The position numbers and the translations under genes were made by a program. Shown piece by piece: positions 24,080 to 33,366 of a stretch of 41,710 nt of DNA; position 1 is the first letter of the stretch; each line of letters opens with the position of its first letter. Source of the DNA: CAZBWS01 sp964495705 (GTDB taxonomy: Bacteria > Pseudomonadota > Gammaproteobacteria > HTCC5015); contig CAZBWS010000010.1 of NCBI GenBank assembly GCA_964495705.1, positions 1-41,710 of the forward strand. Reading direction: 5' to 3'. Under the pieces are notes generated by a model. It was given only the letters and a program-made list of their open reading frames with translations, searched no databases and was not told the DNA's origin.

Positions 24080-25717
24080 ATGCCAGAATATAGCGCTATG
24101 CAAAAACAATATGACGTACTCATTATAGGTGCAGGTGCCGCGGGCCTTACCTTAGCCCTACACTTGCCGAAAAGCTATCGCGTTGCGGTTCTCAGTAAGG
24201 GCCCGCTACTAGGTTCCAGCAGTACATACTGGGCTCAAGGCGGCATTTCTGCGGTCTTAGACGAGAATGACACGTTTAGTTCCCACGTCAGTGACACCTT
24301 AAATGCTGGCGCAGGCCTCTGCGAAGAAGAATCCGTATCATTTACCGTTGAGAACGCTCCTGACATCATTGAATGGCTAGTCAAACTCGGTATGCCTTTC
24401 ACCCGCGAAACAAGAGCCAATGGGCAACGAGGTTTCCACCTAACACGTGAAGGTGGCCACAGCCACAGGCGTGTAATTCATACGGATGATGCCACAGGAA
24501 AAGCATTACAAGTCACATTAATTAATCATGCTAAGCTATCAAAAAATATAACTATTTTAGAAGAAAGTATTGCTGTCGACCTTATCACAAACCATAAACT
24601 CGAAGGATCCGATAAAAGAACTGATAACTCACAATGCTTAGGTGCCTATGTACTCAATCGCAACACTGGCAAGGTCGACAGCATTAACAGCAAGTCAACC
24701 ATTTTGGCTACAGGCGGAGCCAACAAAGTATATTTGTACACGAGCAACCCCGATGGCGCCTCGGGTGACGGAATTGCTATGGCGTGGCGAGCGGGCTGTC
24801 GTGTCGCCAACATGGAGTTCATGCAGTTTCACCCCACTTGCCTGTATCACCCCGATGCCAAGTCATTTCTTATTTCAGAAGCCGTACGCGGTGAAGGCGG
24901 AATATTAAAACTCCCCAGTGGCGAACCCTTTATGCATCGCTTTGACAAACGTGGAGACCTTGCCCCACGAGACATCGTCGCGCGCGCCATAGACCATGAA
25001 ATGAAGCGGCTCGGTATCGACTGCGTATATCTTGACATTAGCCATAAACCGGATGGCTTCGTACAGTCTCACTTCCCGAACATTTATCAACGCTGCTTAG
25101 AGCTAGGCTTTCACATTGACAAAGAAGCCATCCCTGTAGTACCAGCAGCCCACTATACCTGCGGCGGCGTCATGACTGACCTTACAGGAAAAACCGACAT
25201 TAAAGGCCTTTACGCTTTAGGCGAAACTGCTTATACAGGTCTACATGGCGCTAACAGAATGGCCAGCAACTCATTATTGGAGTGCATGGCCTTTGCACGT
25301 TCCGCAGCTAATGACATTATTCAAAATATTCAACCTACACATAGTAATACGCAGCTGCCCGCATGGGACGACAGTCAAGTGATTGATTCAGATGAAGCCG
25401 TTGTTGTTGCTCACAACTGGCATGAAGTGCGCCGTTTAATGTGGAACTATGTAGGTATAGTACGTACCGACAAGCGTCTACAACGAGCCTCCAACCGTAT
25501 AAATCTGTTGTTACAAGAAATTAATGACTATTATAGCGATTTTAAAGTCAACGGTGATTTATTAGAGCTTCGCAACTTAGCTACGATTGCACAATTAGTC
25601 ATAGCATCAGCCAGACAACGCAAAGAAAGCCGAGGCCTACACTACACCCTCGACCACACTGACCAGACTGACAGTGCACAGCCCACCATTCTTGACCCCA
25701 GTGACCCACTATTTTAA
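24080..25717 (+). CDS. nadB: L-aspartate oxidase
   Basis: The 545-aa flavoenzyme oxidises L-aspartate to iminoaspartate, the first step of de novo NAD synthesis. FAD-binding motifs are DVLIIGAGAAGLTLAL near the N-terminus, STYWAQGGISAV, and later ATGGANKVYLYTSNPDGASGDG. The substrate region HLTREGGHSHRR, the PAAHYTCGGVMTD segment and the C-terminal ESRGLHYTLDH all match NadB rather than SdhA. Two starts are possible: 24080 or the internal ATG at 24098 (MQKQYDVLIIG); neither has a good ribosome site. The gene is divergent from algU. Confidence 0.96.
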   Translation: MPEYSAMQKQYDVLIIGAGAAGLTLALHLPKSYRVAVLSKGPLLGSSSTYWAQGGISAVLDENDTFSSHVSDTLNAGAGLCEEESVSFTVENAPDIIEWLVKLGMPFTRETRANGQRGFHLTREGGHSHRRVIHTDDATGKALQVTLINHAKLSKNITILEESIAVDLITNHKLEGSDKRTDNSQCLGAYVLNRNTGKVDSINSKSTILATGGANKVYLYTSNPDGASGDGIAMAWRAGCRVANMEFMQFHPTCLYHPDAKSFLISEAVRGEGGILKLPSGEPFMHRFDKRGDLAPRDIVARAIDHEMKRLGIDCVYLDISHKPDGFVQSHFPNIYQRCLELGFHIDKEAIPVVPAAHYTCGGVMTDLTGKTDIKGLYALGETAYTGLHGANRMASNSLLECMAFARSAANDIIQNIQPTHSNTQLPAWDDSQVIDSDEAVVVAHNWHEVRRLMWNYVGIVRTDKRLQRASNRINLLLQEINDYYSDFKVNGDLLELRNLATIAQLVIASARQRKESRGLHYTLDHTDQTDSAQPTILDPSDPLF

Positions 25718-25729
25718 TCAGGACTTTAT

Positions 25730-26533
25730 ATGCCCTTGCTCCCCCTTATTACAGAGCCCAGTGAGCTAGCCAACGAGCTCGATAATGACCAACTCATCAT
25801 ATTGGACCTACGCGACCCTTCATCATACGCTAAGGCACATATTCCGAATGCAGTTTCTTTCAGTCTCAGTGAAGTAGTTTCCAGCAACCCTCCTATAGGT
25901 GGCATGTTGCCAAGTGATGCAAAGATGAGTTTAGCTTTATCGCGTATCGCCTTTGACAAAAGCCAGCATATTATTGCTGTTGATGATAATGGCGGCCCTC
26001 AGGCTGCCCGCTTAATTTGGACGCTAGAGGCTTATGGCATCAATACAGTGAGCTTTCTGAACGGCGGCATGACCGCTTGGTTAAGTGAAATAGGTGCTGT
26101 CGACGACACGATCGAATCCCCTCAACCAAGTGCTTATCAAGCGTCTTTGATAGGTAAAAACCATGCTGACAGAGCCTATATATTAGATCAACTAGGCACC
26201 ACAGGGGTACAGCTATTAGACGCAAGAACTCAAGGCGAATATAACGGAGACGACCTGCGCTCTGAACGCGGCGGGCATATACCCGGAGCCATTCACTTTG
26301 AATGGAGCCAAATTAAAGGGGCCGATATGAAGTTCAAAAAAACGAGTGAAATACAGTCTTTACTCGACGCTGCAGGCTTTGACAAAAACAAAGAAATCAT
26401 AGCCTACTGCCAAACCCATATGCGCTCTAGTGTTATTTGCCTGGTATTAAATGCGCTTGGCTATAGCGTCGTCAAAGGCTATCCAGGTGCTTGGTCAGAC
26501 TGGGGCAACCAAAGCGACACTCCTGTCGAATAA
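25730..26533 (+). CDS. Two-domain rhodanese (thiosulfate/mercaptopyruvate sulfurtransferase)
   Basis: The 267-aa protein has two rhodanese domains. The N-terminal one (about 5-118) is inactive: DDNGG replaces the cysteine loop. The C-terminal one contains the active-site Cys227 in AYCQTHMRSS. The CQTHxRSS loop resembles the Azotobacter RhdA thiosulfate:cyanide sulfurtransferase more than mercaptopyruvate enzymes, which favour CGSGVTA; this is family knowledge. It lies 12 bases after nadB and upstream of orn and rsgA, as near rhdA in pseudomonads. Confidence 0.9.
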   Translation: MPLLPLITEPSELANELDNDQLIILDLRDPSSYAKAHIPNAVSFSLSEVVSSNPPIGGMLPSDAKMSLALSRIAFDKSQHIIAVDDNGGPQAARLIWTLEAYGINTVSFLNGGMTAWLSEIGAVDDTIESPQPSAYQASLIGKNHADRAYILDQLGTTGVQLLDARTQGEYNGDDLRSERGGHIPGAIHFEWSQIKGADMKFKKTSEIQSLLDAAGFDKNKEIIAYCQTHMRSSVICLVLNALGYSVVKGYPGAWSDWGNQSDTPVE

Positions 26534-26551
26534 TACAAGCACAAAAACAAC

Positions 26552-26564
26552 GCCAATAATTGGC
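26552..26564. repeat. Short palindrome between the rhodanese gene and DUF2789 gene
   Basis: GCCAAT-A-ATTGGC is a perfect 6-bp inverted repeat around one base, followed by ATTTTC. The loop is too tight and the tail too short for a convincing terminator; it may be a protein-binding site. Confidence 0.3.
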
Positions 26565-26615
26565 ATTTTCAGCTCAGCGTCTATACTCCTACTATTCCGT
26601 TACTAGGAGTTAGTC

Positions 26616-26849
26616 ATGTTATTAGGCCAGCATACTTTTGAAGAGCTTTTCCAACAACTGGGCCTGCCCAGTACCCCTGCGCAAATCGAGAAATTTGTAC
26701 AAATGCACTCACCCGTGCAAAAACACGTCGCCCTTCCCTATGCTCACTTCTGGAACGATGGACAAGCGGAGTTTATAAAAGAAGCTATTTCAGAGGATTC
26801 TGAGTGGAGTGAGTTAATCGACCAACTGGATGTATTACTCAGACACTGA
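26616..26849 (+). CDS. DUF2789 family protein
   Basis: The 77-aa protein matches the DUF2789 family over its whole length. It has the amphipathic N-terminal HTFEELFQQLGLPSTPAQIEKF, the central ALPYAHFWNDGQAEF and the acidic C-terminal EDSEWSELIDQLDVLL. It has no known function and is small and helical. A strong AGGAG ribosome site lies 6 bases upstream. It converges with orn, with a motif-containing hairpin between them. Confidence 0.85.
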   Translation: MLLGQHTFEELFQQLGLPSTPAQIEKFVQMHSPVQKHVALPYAHFWNDGQAEFIKEAISEDSEWSELIDQLDVLLRH

Positions 26850-26860
26850 GCATACTACGG

Positions 26861-26899
26861 TGCGGATAGCCTCAAATGCGGCTTTACAGCCTATCCGCA
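26861..26899. repeat. Inverted pair of the dispersed motif between DUF2789 gene and orn
   Basis: TGCGGATAG (26861-26869) and CTATCCGCA (26891-26899) form a 9-bp stem, with an inner AGCC/GGCT pairing. The element sits in a convergent junction and could terminate transcription on both sides, like paired uptake sequences in Haemophilus and Neisseria. It shares CTCAAAT and the AGCCTATCCGCA arm with the element at 37347-37377. Confidence 0.65.
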
Positions 26900-26906
26900 T
26901 TGACAC

Positions 26907-27452
26907 CTAGATACTTAATATATTTTCGCGGTAATACTGTAACTCTTTGATTGAGTCCAATATATCGTCCAATGCCAAGTGCTTACCCTCTTTCACTAAA
27001 CCACTCAAAACCTCGGGCTTCCAGCGTGTGGCTAGCTCTTTCAAGGTGCTGACATCTAAGTTGCGATAATGAAAGTAGTCCTCCAACTCAGGCATTTGTC
27101 GCGCAAGAAAGCGGCGATCTTGGCAAATACTATTGCCACAGATAGGTGATTTACCCTTTTCTACAAATTGTGCAATAAAGTCCAAGGTCTGCTGTTCAGC
27201 CTCTCGCATAGTCGTCGTGCTTACTTTAATCCGCTCTATCAATCCACTCATGCCATGTTGACGTTGATTCCACTCGTCCATTTTATCTAGTACCGACTGG
27301 GGCTGGTTTATTGCTAAAACGGGTCCTTCTGCAAGAATATTTAAATCCTTATCCGTCATCACTGTGGCTATTTCAATGATGTCGTCGTTCACAGTATCAA
27401 GACCCGTCATTTCTAGGTCAATCCAAATAAGATTTTGATTGTCTACAGCCAT
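26907..27452 (-). CDS. orn: Oligoribonuclease
   Basis: The 181-aa DEDDh 3'-5' exonuclease degrades 2-5 nt RNA fragments and, in pseudomonads, pGpG from cyclic di-GMP turnover (family knowledge). Exo I motif WIDLEMTGLD has Asp12 and Glu14; Exo II is GNSICQDRRFL; Exo III includes HLALDDILDSI with the catalytic His-Asp. Length is typical. It is divergent from the pterin dehydratase gene. Confidence 0.97.
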   Translation of the reverse strand: MAVDNQNLIWIDLEMTGLDTVNDDIIEIATVMTDKDLNILAEGPVLAINQPQSVLDKMDEWNQRQHGMSGLIERIKVSTTTMREAEQQTLDFIAQFVEKGKSPICGNSICQDRRFLARQMPELEDYFHYRNLDVSTLKELATRWKPEVLSGLVKEGKHLALDDILDSIKELQYYRENILSI

Positions 27453-27563
27453 GTGCGTTTTACTCTATTTTTAAGATAGCAGGTATTCTATAGCAAACAT
27501 CCCCGTCGCCATAGCCAAGCATCTGTGATTAACTAAGAGAATATCACGCAGAGATCTACATCC

Positions 27564-27887
27564 ATGCAAACATTCCAGCAGCAACAGTGCCAAAACAATC
27601 CATGCCTTATTGACCTTGGCGAACTAAAAAGCCCATTGCAACACCTCAATAGTTGGCAGCTCAGTAGTGACAAGCAACGGCTGTATAAAACATTTAACTT
27701 TAAAGATTACTATCAAACTACCGCATTTATTAACGCAGCGACGTATATCGCTCACCAGCAAGACCATCATCCAAACATCCATTTCAGCTATCAGCGCTGC
27801 ACCATTGAGTACAGCACTCACTCAGCAGGTGGATTAACCATGAATGATTTCATCTGTGCTGCTAGAATTGACAACCTCAATATTTAG
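27564..27887 (+). CDS. Pterin-4a-carbinolamine dehydratase
   Basis: The 107-aa PCD/DCoH-family protein dehydrates 4a-hydroxytetrahydrobiopterin and allows pterin recycling. The active-site pattern is AHQQDHHPNIHFSYQRCTIEYSTHSAGGLT; the His-His-Pro is within the PROSITE-type motif. The rest of the fold includes FKDYYQTTAFINAATYIA. No aromatic amino acid hydroxylase gene lies beside it, so its partner is unclear. It is followed by rsgA after 23 bases. Confidence 0.9.
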   Translation: MQTFQQQQCQNNPCLIDLGELKSPLQHLNSWQLSSDKQRLYKTFNFKDYYQTTAFINAATYIAHQQDHHPNIHFSYQRCTIEYSTHSAGGLTMNDFICAARIDNLNI

Positions 27888-27910
27888 CCACTCAAACTAT
27901 AAGACCGCCT

Positions 27911-28804
27911 ATGACAGCCCTAACTGGCCGCATTATCACCAACCACGGCCCTGCCGTTGCCGTAGAAACCGAGGACGGCCGCGTTTTGCGTGGTACCGCT
28001 CGAAGAAAGCTAGGCCTAGTTGTCTGTGGTGACTATGTAGAATACGAAATGACAGGCTCTGACGCGGTTATTACTAAAGTGGCACCGCGCAGCTCTGAAT
28101 TTGGTCGCCCTGACCGTCGTCGGCGCATTAAACCCTTAGCCACCAATATTGATCGCTTATTTATTGTCTCTGCGCATAAACCAGGCATAGACGAGTATCT
28201 TATCGACTGCTATTTGATCACCGCAGAGAATATGGGCGTCGATGCCACTTTAATCTTCAATAAAAGTGATCTAGAACACGATGCGGATAAGCTGCACCAG
28301 ATGGCTACGTACTATCGCTCACTCGGCTACTCTGTAATAGAAACCAGTGTAGAAGATGGCACGGGTATTGATACATTAACGGAACAGCTAAAAGGCAACA
28401 CCAATATTTTTGTAGGGCAATCTGGTGTGGGTAAATCATCATTAATTCAACTACTGCTTCCAGACCAAGATATTCAAGTCGGCGCCTTATCTCAAGCTAC
28501 GGGATTGGGGAGCCATACAACAACAACAACCATTTTGTACCACTTCCCCAACGGGGGAGACTTAGTCGACTCGCCTGGTGTGCGAGAATTTTCAATCTGG
28601 CGCTATAACGAAACAGAGCTTCGCCAGGGCTTTAAAGAATTTTTGGCTAAAAGCGAGGAGTGCAAATTCAATAACTGCCGACATTTGACAGAGCCGCACT
28701 GCGCCGTAAAACAAGCGCTAGATAACGGCGAAATAGCAGCCTGGCGCTTAAGACACTATAAGAAAATGCTAGAAGAAGCCTCTGAAAACGAGCTTTTGCC
28801 TTAA
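27911..28804 (+). CDS. rsgA: Small ribosomal subunit biogenesis GTPase RsgA
   Basis: The 297-aa RsgA is a circularly permuted GTPase for 30S maturation. Motif order is G4 NKSD (117-120), G1 GQSGVGKS (169-176), then G3 DSPG (from 220). An N-terminal OB-fold (GRIITNHGPAVAVETEDG) precedes them. A C-terminal zinc site has EECKFNNCRHLTEPHC. It lacks the roughly 45-residue basic N-terminal extension of E. coli RsgA, and no in-frame upstream start restores it. The 3' end overlaps cysM by 4 bases in a convergent TTAA. Confidence 0.96.
   Translation: MTALTGRIITNHGPAVAVETEDGRVLRGTARRKLGLVVCGDYVEYEMTGSDAVITKVAPRSSEFGRPDRRRRIKPLATNIDRLFIVSAHKPGIDEYLIDCYLITAENMGVDATLIFNKSDLEHDADKLHQMATYYRSLGYSVIETSVEDGTGIDTLTEQLKGNTNIFVGQSGVGKSSLIQLLLPDQDIQVGALSQATGLGSHTTTTTILYHFPNGGDLVDSPGVREFSIWRYNETELRQGFKEFLAKSEECKFNNCRHLTEPHCAVKQALDNGEIAAWRLRHYKKMLEEASENELLP
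28281..28293 (+). repeat. Dispersed 13-base motif copy (in rsgA)
   Basis: An exact ATGCGGATAAGCT inside rsgA, encoding DADKL on the coding strand. Confidence 0.7.
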
Positions 28805-29691
28805 GCAGGAAATAAGCCCGTCGACAAATAGCGGTCGCCTCGGTCACATATCACACAAACCACCACCGCATTTTCGACTGACTTAGCGACCTTCAGTGCA
28901 GTCGCAACAGCACCGCCTGAAGAAACACCACAAAAGATCCCCTCTTCTGCGGCTAAACGAAGTGTTGTTTGCTCTGCCTCAGCTTGGGTCACCTCCATCA
29001 CTTTATCGATATTTTCATCCGTGAAAATTTCAGGCAAATATTCAGCGGGCCACTTGCGGATACCCGGAATACTCGAATCATCGGTAGGCTGCGTTCCAAC
29101 AATTTGCACCGCAGCACTTTGCTCTTTCAGGTAGCGCGACACTCCGACAATCGTCCCCGTTGTGCCCATTGCACTCACAAAGTGAGTCACTGTACCCTGA
29201 GTATCATGCCAGATTTCTGGCCCCGTGCTACTATAGTGAGCTAGGGGGTTATCCGCATTAGAAAACTGGTTTAAAAGCTTCCCTTGGCCTTTAGCTTGCA
29301 TCTGCAAAGCCAAATCCCTAGCACCTTCCATTCCCTCTTCCTTACTCACCAAAATCACTGCTGCACCGAAGGCCTTCATCGTTGCAACACGTTCTTGGCT
29401 AGAGTTGGCAGGCATGATCAAAGTCATACTATAACCCTTAATGGCTGCAGCCATAGCCAAAGCAATACCGGTATTCCCACTTGTCGCTTCAACTAAATGA
29501 TCACCAGGGCTAATTTCACCTCTTAATTCAGCTTGCTTAATCATTGAGAGCGCCGGTCTATCCTTTACAGAACCTGCGGGATTATTACCTTCCAATTTCA
29601 TCAGTAAAGTACTACTACCTAAATCCTCCATCCGCTGCATGCGCACTAACGGAGTCTTACCGATAAAATCTTCAATAGTTGGATAAATCAT
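28801..29691 (-). CDS. cysM: Cysteine synthase B
   Basis: The 296-aa PLP enzyme makes cysteine from O-acetylserine and sulfide or thiosulfate. The PLP lysine is Lys43 in NPAGSVKDRPA, the substrate loop is EATSGNTGIALA, and the C-terminal region has GVSSGGAVA. The short CysM-type length and sequence IYPTIEDFIGKTPLVRM favour CysM over CysK. I start it at 29691 (MIYPTIEDF), with GGGAAG 8 bases upstream; an in-frame extension to 29733 is not supported. It is divergent from the hybrid kinase gene. Confidence 0.95.
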   Translation of the reverse strand: MIYPTIEDFIGKTPLVRMQRMEDLGSSTLLMKLEGNNPAGSVKDRPALSMIKQAELRGEISPGDHLVEATSGNTGIALAMAAAIKGYSMTLIMPANSSQERVATMKAFGAAVILVSKEEGMEGARDLALQMQAKGQGKLLNQFSNADNPLAHYSSTGPEIWHDTQGTVTHFVSAMGTTGTIVGVSRYLKEQSAAVQIVGTQPTDDSSIPGIRKWPAEYLPEIFTDENIDKVMEVTQAEAEQTTLRLAAEEGIFCGVSSGGAVATALKVAKSVENAVVVCVICDRGDRYLSTGLFPA

Positions 29692-29892
29692 AAACAAGAC
29701 TTCCCTAGTAGCCTTACGTGAAGCGATATACAATAATGTAATTATACATAAGCATCAGCATCTAAAAACAAGAATCGGCTGATTAGAGTCAGTTTTTTAT
29801 GCACGAACTAATCTAAAGTGCTAGGGATGCAGGATAGAATATTAAAATGAACAAGCAAAATCTATTCGAACAAAAACCATGGATTGGCACGC

Positions 29893-32529
29893 ATGAATAA
29901 CTGGCCATTACAACGCAGATTATTATTCATTTCACTAGTACCGCTGTTAGTCGTCACCATCATTTTGTCCTCATACTATATGCGCAGCAGTGTTGAGTCG
30001 CTCAAAGAGCAAACATTCGAACAAGGGCAGCTCCTAACATCGCAGCTAGCATCGGCAGTCGAGTACGGAGTAATATCTGGCAATGAGAAGTCTTTAAATA
30101 GAATCATCCACAATTTATTAAAGCATGAGAATGTTATCAGTGCAGAAATCATTGATACTCGTGGTCAAAAAATTACCGCAGCGGCCAAAGAAAAAACTCA
30201 AAACAGTTATTCTACAAAAATTTTTGATGCCTCTTTAGAAATACTCTCCGGCATAGACAAAACCAATAAATTCAAACAAAAAATCACCAGTGATTCAATC
30301 CTACACAATGGTTATGCCACATACAGTAAAACTTATATTGACAACAGTGTTATAGGCTATGCCATCGTCGAAGTTTCCTTGGCATTAAGTGCGTACGAAC
30401 AATTTAAAAGTGTCGTAAGTGGTTTTATAGTCGCTATCTTTATTCTTATCAGTGTATTTTTCTTTGCCCTGCGCACTAGTCAGCAAATCACCATGGCCAT
30501 TAATGATATGGCACAAACTGTTTCTAAGATACAGTCTGGCGACCTCAATGTAAGGAGCACCAGCGAAGCTGGCGCCGAACTACAGAAGCTACGCGACGGA
30601 ATTAATGCGATGGCTGAAAACATTGCTCAATCGGAAGAGCACTTAAAACATGAAGTAAACCAAGCGACTTCAGAGCTTGTTCGAAAAAATCTAGCTTTAG
30701 AAAATGCAGAAAAAGATGCCGTCGCAGCCAGTGAAGCTAAATCTGTTTTTCTAGCTAACATGAGCCATGAAATACGCACGCCTATGAATGGCATTCTAGG
30801 TTTCGTCGATGTACTCCTCAAAACATCACTGAGCAGCCAACAACGAAATTATTCAGAAACCATACGCAGCGCTTCACACAACCTTATGCTGCTCATTAAC
30901 GATATTTTAGATTTCTCACGCATTGAGTCTGGAAAGATGCCCGTTGAAAAAATTGATTACGAGTTCAATAATTTATTGAGTGAATTATTCACACTGCACT
31001 CTCAAGCGGCATTCAACAAAGGGATCGAAATCCTTTTCTATGTTGAAGAAGATGTCCCCAGCAAAGTTGAAATAGACCCCAAGCTGTTCAAACAAATAAT
31101 GATCAATTTGATCTCCAATGCGATTAAATTCACCGAAACAGGTTATGTAAACGTAATTTTTCGCTTTTCAAAGGCCGCACAAAAATTAACCGTTCAAGTC
31201 AAAGATACGGGCATAGGGCTCAAAGAAAATCGTATCACCGGTCTTTTCAATGAATTTGAACAAGAAGATAACACGACCGCAAGACACTATGGCGGCAGTG
31301 GTTTAGGACTTGCTATTACCAACCGAATTATCAACTTACTTGGCGGCCAAATAAAAGCCTACAACCATAGTAATGGCGCCTGTTTTGAGCTTGATGTTCC
31401 CATGCGGGAAACTGCTGCAGCGCCTTACACAAAGTCAGGTCCTCATATTGCTTTGATAGGAAACCACTCAACTACCATAGAAAGCTATCGATCAATACTT
31501 ACGCGTTATGGCTATAGCGTCTTCACCCCTCAAGCGCGTGACATAATTAGCAGCCACTACCAAGCCATACTATATTTAATGTCACCTAGTGATGTGCACT
31601 ACAGAACCCCAGGCAGGTCTGATTCCATTGCTTTTATTAGTACCAACAACCCCGATGACCTTGAATCGGCAAAAAGCTGGGGCTTTAGGCGCGCCATACA
31701 CAAAACAATTGATGCAGACGAACTCGTCGACATTTTATTTGACCAAAGCTACACCCCTCATTCTAGTGCCAATACTAAAATAGAAGGGGGCAATAACAAA
31801 CAAATTCTATCTGGTCTGCATATTTTAGTGGTAGATGACAACCACGTAAACTTAACCTTAATGGATAATTATTTAAGTGAACTTGGAGCTGAAGTTTTAA
31901 TGTGTGACAACGGTGAACGTGCAATACAAGTCACCGAAAGTAACCATGTAGATTTAATTTTCATGGACATCCATATGCCAGGCCAGGATGGCTTCACGAC
32001 TGCACAGATCATACGCGAGCTGGGCTTTAGCAATAGTATGTTCCCTATCATTGGGCTTTCAGCTGACGGTTTCGGCAATGTGCGCAGTAAAGCATTAGCA
32101 TCGGGCATGGACGACTACGTATTAAAGCCCGTCTCTCAACTCGAGTTAATTGAAGTAATACGAAAACACCTTATAGAAAAACTAACTAAAGTTGAAACAA
32201 AAGCAGGTTTTCATACGCCCGAAATATCAAGCCCAACATGCTCAGACGAAGAAGATGAATTAAAAGAAGAGTTAACCAATATGCTCATGAGAGACTTGCC
32301 AAAAATAATGCATGAACTAGATATCGCTCAGCAATCACTAGATACTGACGCACTGTTTCAGCTTGCACACAAACTGCATGGCGCTTGCATCTATTGCGAC
32401 ATGCCTGATATTAAGAACTTGGCATATCAATTAGAAACCGCAAGCCGCAATAAAAACAACAAGGCTATACCGGAGCTTTACCAACAACTTAAGATACAGG
32501 TTGACCAATTCATACACAGTGCGACATAA
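29893..32529 (+). CDS. gacS: GacS/BarA-type hybrid sensor histidine kinase
   Basis: The 878-aa tripartite sensor kinase probably signals to a GacA/UvrY regulator and the Csr/Rsm small RNA system. In order it has a membrane segment (about 8-28), a variable periplasmic domain (about 30-170), a second membrane segment (about 172-195), HAMP, and the kinase core with H-box NMSHEIRTPMNG (His292), N-box MINLISNAIKF and GGSGLGLAI. A degenerate receiver follows, then an intact receiver with DIFMDIHMPG-type Asp692 (FMDIHMPG) and an HPt domain with His826 (LAHKLHGACIY). I prefer the ATG at 29893 over a TTG three codons upstream. cysM-gacS proximity matches pseudomonads. Confidence 0.93.
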   Translation: MNNWPLQRRLLFISLVPLLVVTIILSSYYMRSSVESLKEQTFEQGQLLTSQLASAVEYGVISGNEKSLNRIIHNLLKHENVISAEIIDTRGQKITAAAKEKTQNSYSTKIFDASLEILSGIDKTNKFKQKITSDSILHNGYATYSKTYIDNSVIGYAIVEVSLALSAYEQFKSVVSGFIVAIFILISVFFFALRTSQQITMAINDMAQTVSKIQSGDLNVRSTSEAGAELQKLRDGINAMAENIAQSEEHLKHEVNQATSELVRKNLALENAEKDAVAASEAKSVFLANMSHEIRTPMNGILGFVDVLLKTSLSSQQRNYSETIRSASHNLMLLINDILDFSRIESGKMPVEKIDYEFNNLLSELFTLHSQAAFNKGIEILFYVEEDVPSKVEIDPKLFKQIMINLISNAIKFTETGYVNVIFRFSKAAQKLTVQVKDTGIGLKENRITGLFNEFEQEDNTTARHYGGSGLGLAITNRIINLLGGQIKAYNHSNGACFELDVPMRETAAAPYTKSGPHIALIGNHSTTIESYRSILTRYGYSVFTPQARDIISSHYQAILYLMSPSDVHYRTPGRSDSIAFISTNNPDDLESAKSWGFRRAIHKTIDADELVDILFDQSYTPHSSANTKIEGGNNKQILSGLHILVVDDNHVNLTLMDNYLSELGAEVLMCDNGERAIQVTESNHVDLIFMDIHMPGQDGFTTAQIIRELGFSNSMFPIIGLSADGFGNVRSKALASGMDDYVLKPVSQLELIEVIRKHLIEKLTKVETKAGFHTPEISSPTCSDEEDELKEELTNMLMRDLPKIMHELDIAQQSLDTDALFQLAHKLHGACIYCDMPDIKNLAYQLETASRNKNNKAIPELYQQLKIQVDQFIHSAT

Positions 32530-32531
32530 AC

Positions 32532-33269
32532 CTACTCTCTAGCACTATGAATCAGGCGTTTCATCCTCATTACTGACTCTGACAAACCCAGCATAACGGC
32601 TTGAGCGATAATTGAATGGCCAATATTCAGCTCAGATAACTCTGCAATTGCGGCAACGGCAGAAACATTGGTCTCATGTAGACCGTGACCGGCATGAACA
32701 ATCAAGCCTAGCTTATCCGCATAGGCTGCAGCTAGCTTAATTCTCTCCAGTTCAGCGCTGCGCTCCACATCTGAGCAAGCGTCCGCATAACAGCCAGTAT
32801 GTAGCTCAACAACTGGCGCACCAGCCGCTTTTGCCGCATCTAACTGGTTAAAATCAGGATCGACAAACAAAGAAACGCGGATACCTGCCGTACTTAAACG
32901 CTCACAGGCTGCAGTGATTGCGATTAAGTTTGCGACCACATTCAGCCCCCCCTCTGTAGTTAGCTCTGCACGTTTTTCCGGCACCAAACAACAGGCAAAA
33001 GGTTTAACCTCACAGGCAATATCGAGCATTTCATCAGTCACGGCCATTTCGAGGTTCATACGTGTTTTCAAAACCTTATGCATAGCATACACATCCGCAT
33101 CTTGAATGTGTCTACGGTCTTCGCGTAAATGCAAGGTTATCCCCTCTGCCCCCGATTGTTCTGCCAATAAGGCTGCGTCCAAAGGCGATGGATAATCTGT
33201 ACCCCGCGCTTGGCGCAAGGTTGCCACATGATCGATATTTACTCCTAGTTCACAATACTGCATTTTCAT
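32532..33269 (-). CDS. pdxJ: Pyridoxine 5'-phosphate synthase
   Basis: The 245-aa TIM-barrel enzyme condenses 1-deoxyxylulose 5-phosphate with 3-amino-2-oxopropyl phosphate in vitamin B6 synthesis. Hallmarks are LGVNIDHVATLRQARGTDYPSP near the N-terminus, ITLHLREDRRHIQDADV, VVELHTGCYAD and VHAGHGLHETN. The start may be the ATG at 33269 or the second Met two codons later. It converges with gacS, 2 bases apart. In pseudomonads pdxJ follows recO; here it is 17 kb away, so the block has been rearranged. Confidence 0.97.
   Translation of the reverse strand: MKMQYCELGVNIDHVATLRQARGTDYPSPLDAALLAEQSGAEGITLHLREDRRHIQDADVYAMHKVLKTRMNLEMAVTDEMLDIACEVKPFACCLVPEKRAELTTEGGLNVVANLIAITAACERLSTAGIRVSLFVDPDFNQLDAAKAAGAPVVELHTGCYADACSDVERSAELERIKLAAAYADKLGLIVHAGHGLHETNVSAVAAIAELSELNIGHSIIAQAVMLGLSESVMRMKRLIHSARE
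32710..32722 (-). repeat. Dispersed 13-base motif copy (in pdxJ)
   Basis: An exact ATGCGGATAAGCT on the coding strand of pdxJ, encoding part of AYADKLG. Confidence 0.7.
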
Positions 33270-33366
33270 TATCCAAAATTTGATGATATAGCGTAATTAT
33301 ATAGCTACTTAACATTATTTCTGATATTTTCATGAAAAATATAATGAATACTTTAAGGGGCTTACC

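Noticed and set aside
27500..27563. CRP-like half-site TGTGATTAAC upstream of the pterin dehydratase gene
   Set aside because: The second half-site is not at the required 6-base spacing.
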